NCBI RefSeq assembly: GCF_001522545.3
Contig: NC_031769.1
Span: 21,909,419 to 21,973,418 of the forward strand
Source: Parus major
Lineage: Eukaryota > Chordata > Aves > Passeriformes > Paridae
Direction: 5' to 3'
Length of the DNA stretch: 64,000 nucleotides
This document shows, one piece after another, positions 57,505 to 64,000 of the stretch. Position numbers and translations under genes: made by a program. Every line of letters starts with the position of its first letter. Positions within the stretch are counted from its first letter, which is position 1. Below the pieces are notes generated by a model. It was given only the letters and a program-made list of their open reading frames with translations. It was not told the origin of the DNA and made no database searches.

Positions 57505-58115
57505 TCACAGATCACAGAAACACAGAATTGTTAAGGTTAGAAGGGAGATCACCTAACCAACACCTGTCAAGGCAGGGTAACCTGGAGCAGGTTACACAGG
57601 AAAGCATCCAGGTGCGTTTTGAATGTCTCCAGAGTCAGACTCCACAACCTCCCTGGGCAACCAGTGCTCTGCAACTCTCAATGTGAAATAGTTTTTCTTC
57701 ATGTTGAGGTGGTAATTTTTGAGTTTTAATTTATGGCAATTGCTCCTTGTCCTGTTGCTGGGCACCACTGAAAAGAACCTGGTACCCCCCTCTTGACACC
57801 TGTCTTTGAAATACTCATATGCATTGATGAGGCTCCCTGTCAGTCTTCTCTTCTCCAGGCTAAATGGGCCTAGCTACCAGAGTCTCTCCTCATAAGAGAG
57901 ATGCTCCAGATCCCTAATCATCTTTGTTGTGTCCCCTGGACCCCCTCCAGTAGTTTTTCTTGCACTGATGAGCCCAGAATGGACTCAGCACTCCAGATGT
58001 GGCCTCACCAAGGCCGAACAGAGGGGGAAGATCACCTACTGGCCACACTTCCCGATGCATCCCAGGATACCATTGGCCCTCCTTGACAGAGGCCACACTT
58101 GCCGGCTCCTGATTA
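57505..58115 (-). mobile_element. CR1 LINE 3' end, minus strand
   Basis: On the plus strand the inverted CR1 order is clear: ATCACAGAAACACAGAATTG near 57511, GCAGGGTAACCTGGAGCAGG, CAACCTCCCTGGGCAACC, AGTTTTTCTTCATGTTGAG, GCTCCTTGTCCTGTTGCTGG, CTTCTCTTCTCCAGGCTAAA, CTTTGTTGTGTCCCCTGGAC, CACTCCAGATGTGGCCTCAC and CCCAGGATACCATTGGCCCT. This covers the ORF2 C-terminal region and the 3' UTR on the minus strand, with frame breaks. The copy ends within a few dozen bases of the STEAP2 CpG island, and lies tail-out relative to it. Confidence 0.92.
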
Positions 58116-58199
58116 ACTCGTCACCCACCAAGGTTCCTACACCGTGCGGAGCCGCGGTGGCGGGGCGGCCGCAGGGGGCGGGTCTCAGCGGCAGGAGAG

Positions 58200-58284
58200 G
58201 CGCCGCCTCCTCGCCCGCCCGGCACTGCGGGCCCGAGTGCGAGGAGGAGCAGCGGCGGCGCGGTGCTCCGGCGGGCGGGCGGAG
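58200..58284 (+). other. STEAP2: Possible STEAP2 non-coding exon 1 (5' edge unknown)
   Basis: A consensus donor GGAG|GTGAGC lies at 58284/58285 within the CpG island. The left edge is arbitrary. Mammalian STEAP2 has non-coding 5' exons, which makes this plausible. A transcript that starts further downstream and uses only the 58701 donor is the alternative. Confidence 0.35.
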
Positions 58285-58567
58285 GTGAGCGGCGCCGGGC
58301 CGGGGCGGGACGGGCCCCATCCCCGCCGGGCGCTCCTCGGCGCAGCCGCCGCCCGCGGGGCTCTCTCTGCCGCCCAGCGCTGCGGCTGCCCCCGTCTCTG
58401 GGCAGGCTCTGGTGGTGCCGGCGAACCACGGAGCGGTGCGGCCCGGTCTCGGGCAGCCGCGGGGGCGCTCCGATACCTGGCGGGGCCGGCCAGCCCCCGC
58501 CCCGCGGCGGGCGGGCCTGGCAGCGCCGGCCCGGCTCTGCCCGTCACGGGCGGTGTTGTCGTTGCAG

Positions 58568-58701
58568 CTGGATATGCCGGCCCGGACCGGGGCCCCGCCG
58601 AGCTGCTCCGGGCTGGATCTCCGCACCGCGCTGCCGGCCCGCCCGGGGAGCAGCGGCCCGCGCCCGGCCTCCCGCCAGCCCCGCGCCTCAGCCCGCGCCC
58701 C
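58568..58701 (+). other. STEAP2: Possible STEAP2 5' UTR exon
   Basis: This segment is bounded by an acceptor-like GTTGTCGTTGCAG ending at 58567 and a strong donor CCCC|GTAAGT at 58701/58702. It contains an ATG at 58574 whose frame stays open to the donor. If spliced to 62591, that frame reads past the STEAP2 start out of frame and stops about 15 bases after it. The acceptor has a poor pyrimidine tract, so the segment could instead be the end of a longer first exon. Confidence 0.35.
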
Positions 58702-58749
58702 GTAAGTGCCCGCCCCAGCGGGGGGTCACCGATGCAGCGGTTCGGTTCT

Positions 58750-61700
58750 CTCCTCCCGTAGTTATTTTTCAAGAGCAGTTTCTCACATGTGTCCCCATCT
58801 GTCTGACATAGCTCTGTGATGTTCCCTTAGCTCATTTAAGCATATGTCAAATCTATGTCACTTCTATTAATTTTTATAACCCAGAAATCAGTTAGTTCGT
58901 AAAAGAAGGTTAGTTTTGTTGAAATCTGTTCCTGAGCAACCCACCTCAGCAGCTTTTTATCATCTGCTTCCCATTTATTTACTGATTGATTGCACAATAA
59001 CGGTGAAAAATCTGTCCAGGTGCTGAAGTTAGGCTAACAAGTCTTTGTTTTCCTTAGTCGTTATCCCTTCTTTTAGCAATATGTGCTAGTCTGCCTGTCA
59101 TGTCGTCTGCTAAGTTCTGAAGATGCCACTTTGGTCGGCATTTTAAGCATCAAGGGCTGATTTCACAAGTGTCTGCTGACTTGAGAATCTTTATCTTATC
59201 TTTAACTTTATCCTTTACTCTTAACTTACCTTTTCCGCTTTGACCTCTCAGTCTCTTTCCCAATAGAAGGAATTTCTGTAAATACCAATTCACAGTTAAC
59301 TTTTCTGCTAAGGGCTGAAATAAAGAAGACACATAATAATTTGTCTTACTTTGTATAACTCGTTCCTTTTCCTCTGAAGTTAAAAACCTTGCCTTCTGTC
59401 TTTTGTCTTTTTATTGTATTCATGGAACTTTTACTTGTTGCCATTTATGTTCTTCACTGGTTACAAACTCACTTCTCTACCATCCTTGTTCTGATTTTCC
59501 CCTACATGATAGCACTGTCTCTTTGTCTTTTTATAGTGCTCCTTAGCCATGCTCACAATTTCTTTATTTTTTTAAATCTTGTGTGATTTTTCACTTCAGG
59601 AAAGCTCTCCTGTTGCAGTTAAAAGAGTCTTATATGCTCTTGCCTCTGAATTGCAGTTGTGCATTTAATATAGTCTGTTTCAGTAACTGCTGGCTCTCTG
59701 TTCTTGTACCTCTCTTAGATTACTTGTCTGAAGGTCATGTCAGCCTGTTCCCGGAGGGTTTTTATGAAGTCTGTTAGTTTGATTCTGTTACTCGCATCGT
59801 ATTTTCCTTAGAACAGGCAGTGAGAAACATTGGCCAGCAGGCCAAATTCAGCTCACCAGAGCAATTAATCATGTCCAAGTCCTGTGTCCCCACTCTCCCC
59901 AGGATCCTTTGGACTAAACTGAAAGTAGGCTGCAGCATGGTTAAATGGTACTGGAAAGCCCATTTCCTTATGGTGGTTCCTTTTCAACCTCAAAGTTTTG
60001 CAGAATATTCTGGTTACATGGTATGAACTGCACTGTCACATGGCAAAAGCATACATGTTCTGTCATATCCAGTTACATCTCTTATCTCATTATATATTCT
60101 CACTATGTTCCTGGGTGCAAACCCATCCTGATACAGGAAATACTGGTAATTTGGTCATGTGTTAAAGGTCACATGGTAAGGAAAAAGTCAATGATTTTTT
60201 GAGTGCATGCATAAAAATCTTTGTGTTCTGCCTCTGCCAGAAGGATTCACTGTTAGAATATTTCCTTAGAAACTATTTTAGTGGTCACTTTCACATATTG
60301 CATTCTGTCTTCAACTTCTCAGTCTAGTTTCAGTGAGTTTATATCTTTTACTCAAAGCTGAAATGAAAAGTGCCCATTCTTCTAGTAGCTTCCTCTAATT
60401 TCTGAAACACAAAGCTGCTTTTAATTGTGGGAGGTTGTTCACCACACATGCTGTATTAGTAGCCAATGGCTGCTTAATATTTCTCACTGATTATTAATTA
60501 CCATCATATCAGCTCTTAGATGGTGGCTCAGGAAGAGGTTCTGTGTGGGCTGTTGTTCATTGTTCTCAAGACAGCAACCTTCTTTTTGCTACTTCTTAGC
60601 CTGCCTCTCCTCATTGACTCCTTAATTTTCAGAATTTATTCCTGTTCTACAATTATATTGGCTTAGCCTGCAAGACTTTGGTAATAGAATGGGGAGGAGT
60701 GCTGTAGGGGTGGTTTCTGTGAGAAGCTGCAGGACTCTTAGCCTGTGTCTAATGGGGTCAGTGTCAGCTGGACCATGGCTGGCCAGGGCCCAGCTCATCA
60801 GCAATGGTGGCAGCACCTCTTGGGTAACATAGGTAAGAAGGGGGAAAAAAGGTAATTGCAGCTGCAGAAGAGAGGGTGAGACCATGTGAGAGAAACAACT
60901 TACATAGACATCAACAACATGGACACTAAAGCCATTGAAGAGGAAGGAGGAGGAGGCACCCTAAGCACTGGATTAGACATTCCCCTGCAGTCTGTAGTGC
61001 AGCCCGTGAGGTTCATGGTATAGCTGAGATCCAGCTGCAACTGTAGCCTGTGGGAAGGACTTACACTGAAGTATGTAGGGGACTCTCCTGTGGGAGGAAA
61101 CTCATGCTGGTGTGGGAGAAAGACTTCTCTCCCTGAGGAGGAAGCGGCAGCAGAAACAGCATGCGATGAACTGACCGTAACATCTATTCCCTGTCTCCCT
61201 GTGCTGCAGAGGGGGAGGAAGCAGAGAACTGGGAATAAAGTTAAGCCCAGGAAGAAGCTTACTGGGGTGAGGGGAGGGTGTTTCTTTAGGATTTATTTTA
61301 TTTCTCATTATCCTGCTTTGATTTTGATGGTAATATTCAGTTAATTTCCCCAAGTATGGTTTGCCTCTGGTGGTAATTGGTGAGTGATCTCTCCCTGCCC
61401 TTAACTCAGGAGCCTTTTGTGATATTTTCTCTCCTCAGCCCAGCTGAGGAGAGGAGTGGTAGAACAACACCTTTTTGGACACCTGGCCTTCAACCAGGGT
61501 AAGCCCCCCACAATGATGCAGAACCACCTAGGTCATAACGCTGGTTTGTGTGAAGACATCCCTCCTGAGGGTTGTTTTGTTGGTTTTTAATGTCTTTGTT
61601 AGAGCGTTATTGCAGTTCTTTGACCAAGGATATAGCAGTATTTATTTTTTTTTCAGCTTCTGTTCTTATTCAAAACATCCCTTACTTCACTGAATTTGAG

Positions 61701-62590
61701 TCCTAAAATTATCTTCCCTTTTGTTATTGCGTGAAAGCTGTCTCTTCCTGCCATTAGCTTTTTATGGAAGGCTGTCCCATGTGTTTGTCTCCAGGATTTA
61801 TCTTACTTGCCTGGATAGAAAATTGTGTTAAGCATATTTGTGACTCATGGCCTTGAATCCTTTACCCTTGCATCCACAGTTAATCCTTGCCAAACCAAGC
61901 AGCCTGACCTAGAAATGTCATTAGTGATCTCATGACTAGGTCTTGATAAATTTCTTTGGTTTTGCCATTGGATCCACATGGACAGCCCATTTTCCAGGCT
62001 GACAGGTGAGTATGTCAGATGGATGTTTGTCATGGTATTATGACATTTGCAGCTTTGAGACTTTTCCATCTTCTCCTTCATGGCCGGCAGAGGCTATCCC
62101 AGTAATAACCTGCATAAACTTTTAATGGAATTCAGCTTCTATGTACTCGCTGATCTCATGCTGATCACAGGCCAGTGCTCTCTACAGTCTACTGTTTTCC
62201 AATTTTCTTTGCATGTTTCTACTCATTATTCTATAGACCATTAGTTTCAGGAGTACAAAGTTAACTTGTGGTCCGGTATTCCAGGGCAGTGGAAGGTAAG
62301 AAATAGGAGAAGATGAAAAAAATGTTGTTTACTTAAGTAACTATTATTGTAGTGCTTAAAATACTTTGTTTCTTGTTTCTCCTTCTATTGGTGACGTACT
62401 GCGAGACAAAATTAATTAGCACTTACTTAAGGAGAAAATATAATATGAAACTTAGAGCCAAAGATTTGCTTCCAGAGGTGTTAATAGATTTTGAGGTCTC
62501 ATAAAATTATATGATGCTGATTTTTTCCTTCTGTTGTTTTTTTTCCTTTTTCTTCTCTTTCCTTTTTTTTCCCTAAAGAAATCACTGTAG
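58750..62590 (+). other. STEAP2: STEAP2 5' intron (inferred)
   Basis: The 3' boundary is the acceptor ATCACTGTAG ending at 62590, preceded by a long T/C-rich tract at about 62521-62577. The 5' boundary is inferred as 58702. The intron holds an LTR at about 60780-61513 and otherwise AT-rich unannotatable sequence with no coding exon I can support. Confidence 0.55.
60780..61513 (+). mobile_element. Avian ERVL-type LTR, second family, plus strand
   Basis: The block carries the distinctive order of a second common avian ERVL LTR: AGCAATGGTGGCAGCACCTC, GTGTGGGAGAAAGACTTCTC, CTCCCTGAGGAGGAAGCGGC, TGCGATGAACTGACCGTAAC, TCTCCCTGTGCTGCAGAGGG, GTAATTGGTGAGTGATCTCT, and the end ACACCTGGCCTTCAACCAGG followed by CCCCCCACA at 61513. 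A 5-base-loop inverted repeat, CTCTCCTCAG with CTGAGGAGAG (61429-61453), is near its end. The left edge is uncertain and no target-site duplication was identified. There is no internal retroviral gene. Confidence 0.75.
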
Positions 62591-62608
62591 GTTTGGTGTC
62601 TTTGAAGT

Positions 62609-63100
62609 ATGGAATCAATCTCTATGATGGGGAGTCCCAAGAACCTCAATGAAACTTTTCTACCAAATGTTGCAAATGGCATCAAGGATGCCACTAAGGT
62701 CACAATAGGCATCATTGGAAGTGGAGACTTCGCTAAGTCATTGACAATCAGACTTATCAGATGTGGGTACCACGTGGTCGTAGGGAGCAGAAACCCTAAA
62801 CACGCTGCTGACTTTTTTCCCCATGTGGTTGATGTCACTCACCATGAAGATGCAGTAGCTAAAACAAACATCATTTTTGTAGCCATACACAGAGAGCATT
62901 ACATCTCTTTGTGGGATCTCAAACATTTACTTGCTGGTAAAATTCTGATTGATGTCAGCAATAATACAAGAGTAGACCAATATCCAGACTCCAATGCAGA
63001 GTATTTGGCATCACTTTTTCCTGATTCCCTAATTGTCAAAGGATTCAATGTCATTTCAGCTTGGTCACTGCAGTTAGGACCAAAGGATGCCAGCAGACAG
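62609..63100 (+). CDS. STEAP2: STEAP2, first coding exon (NADPH-binding reductase domain, N-terminal part)
   Basis: The exon starts at 62591 after the acceptor ACTGTAG. The ATG at 62609 (GAAGTATGG, G at -3 of moderate strength) opens 164 codons to CAG|GTAAAT at 63100, phase 0. STEAP2 is a ferric and cupric metalloreductase: its cytosolic N-terminal domain takes electrons from NADPH and passes them through FAD and heme across the membrane. The residues [20 protein letters not shown] are nearly those of human STEAP2. A Rossmann GSGDFAKSL motif is at 38-46, GSRNPK at 59-64 is placed to bind the 2'-phosphate of NADPH, and DVSNN at 115-119 is conserved. The exon ends at DASRQ, exactly as in human. 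The FAD and transmembrane parts lie beyond the window. Confidence 0.95.
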
Positions 63101-64000
63101 GTAAATGTTTTTATTATATTAATTTAACTTATTTGTAAAATGAAAGTGACAGGAACTGAATGTAACAGCCAGAACTCAGGAGATGTAAATTCCCTGACTT
63201 AACATCCCTAAAATGTTGGACCTTTAGCTTAAATTTTAGTAGCCAATAAAACCTTCAGAGTTTAGTTCATCCCACTGTAAGACAAATAAATTAAGTGGTC
63301 CAGTTTTTTCCCCTTATTGGCTGTTTTTCTTTAAAGATTGCAAAGAAAATGTGGACACTACCTTAGAATAAACACCACTCACCTTTCAGTGACTACAGAC
63401 AGAGGAGAGGAGTTTAATGTTGTGTCTTAATGTTTCCCTTGGGACATAAGTTGATGTGTTTCCCTATGCTTTATACAAGGGTGGAGACAGTCTTTCCTGA
63501 TGCATTTTAGTGGCAGAATTGGGGTGAACTATTGAACTATTGAAAGAGATGCACAGAAATCTCAGGTCCCAATCACAGAGCTCAAGAATCAGCTGTTCTA
63601 AAAATGGATGTGTTCAATGTAGCAGCACGGTAATTAAAATAAATTTTCTAGCTTTTAGAGTGCCCCAAAATCATAAATATGAGGGAACAGAAGGAAACAC
63701 ATACGTTTCTAAGTGATCATTCATTTAAACCAGCACTGCCTGTGAACATCATGTTCAAAGTCCTTCCCAGTATGTTCTGCAAATCTATCCTGCATACAGA
63801 AAATGCACCTTCATGGTTTTCATGTTTTGCTGAAGTGATATAAAGGATTTAAGCCTGTGCAAGCATCCAGTCCTTCATAGCTTTATGAAATCTGAGAAAT
63901 ACATAAGAAATAACTAACGTAACATGACTTCTGGAGACTAAATTGAGTCTTCTGGCACTTCAGGTAGATTTAAATGGAATGGAATTTATATGGAATTAGC
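63101..64000 (+). other. STEAP2: STEAP2 intron after first coding exon (partial)
   Basis: The donor GTAAAT opens the intron, which runs past the window edge. The sequence is AT-rich and contains no exon continuing STEAP2 at residue V165, so the next coding exon lies downstream. Confidence 0.8.

Larger units (their letters stand above)
58130..58745 (+). promoter_or_regulatory. STEAP2: CpG island, probable STEAP2 promoter
   Basis: GC and CpG density rise abruptly at about 58138, directly after a CR1 element, and fall at about 58745. GC-box-like GGGCGG and GGGGCGGG motifs are frequent. It lies 4 kb upstream of the first STEAP2 coding exon on the same strand. The large open frames here on both strands (up to 205 codons, rich in R, G, A and P) come from the GC-rich composition and are not called as genes. 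Start site and direction are inferred from STEAP2. Confidence 0.75.

Noticed and set aside
58036..58811. Open frames of 97-205 codons on both strands in the second CpG island
   Set aside because: The same composition effect applies. One minus-strand frame also runs into the neighbouring CR1 element, which shows it is not a single gene.

Overview
This is a piece of a bird nuclear genome, most likely a songbird. Genes are split into exons with GT-AG introns. The background is AT-rich with two sharp CpG islands. The recognisable repeats are CR1 LINE 3' ends and avian-type endogenous retrovirus LTRs. Bird origin is inferred from the repeats and from protein divergence; the species cannot be read from the sequence.

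The genes are two tandem plus-strand members of the STEAP family of membrane metalloreductases. STEAP1 is complete at the coding level: a CpG-island promoter with a probable non-coding exon 1 near 34.2-34.8 kb, then four coding exons at 38456-38548, 39338-39850, 41290-41454 and 43011-43268. All junctions are phase 0, and together they encode about 342 residues (human 339). STEAP2 enters at the right end: a second CpG island with probable 5' UTR exons at 58.1-58.7 kb, then the first coding exon at 62609-63100 (164 residues, ending at a phase-0 donor). The rest of STEAP2 lies beyond the window. STEAP2 carries the N-terminal NADPH-binding reductase domain that STEAP1 lacks. From family knowledge, STEAP1 can form mixed trimers with STEAP2 and receive electrons from such a partner, so tandem head-to-tail placement suits functional partners.

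Layout: 1-34 kb is a gene desert with no convincing exon, holding LTR fragments at 9.87-10.31 kb (an inverted pair), CR1 at 26.9-27.5 kb, an intact solo LTR at 29.0-29.6 kb and CR1 pieces at 31.4-32.0 kb. STEAP1 occupies about 34.2-44.9 kb. The region from 45 to 58 kb between the genes is rich in repeats (CR1 at 45.4, 50.7, 51.8, 56.3 and 57.5 kb; LTRs at 49.4 and 56.8 kb). The STEAP2 promoter, first intron and first coding exon fill 58-64 kb, with another LTR inside the intron at about 60.8-61.5 kb.

I found no tRNA or rRNA gene, no CRISPR array and no evidence of a new coding system. The observations worth a second look are the inverted LTR pair, several perfect short hairpins, the repeat cluster next to the STEAP2 promoter and a possible overlapping upstream ORF in STEAP2.
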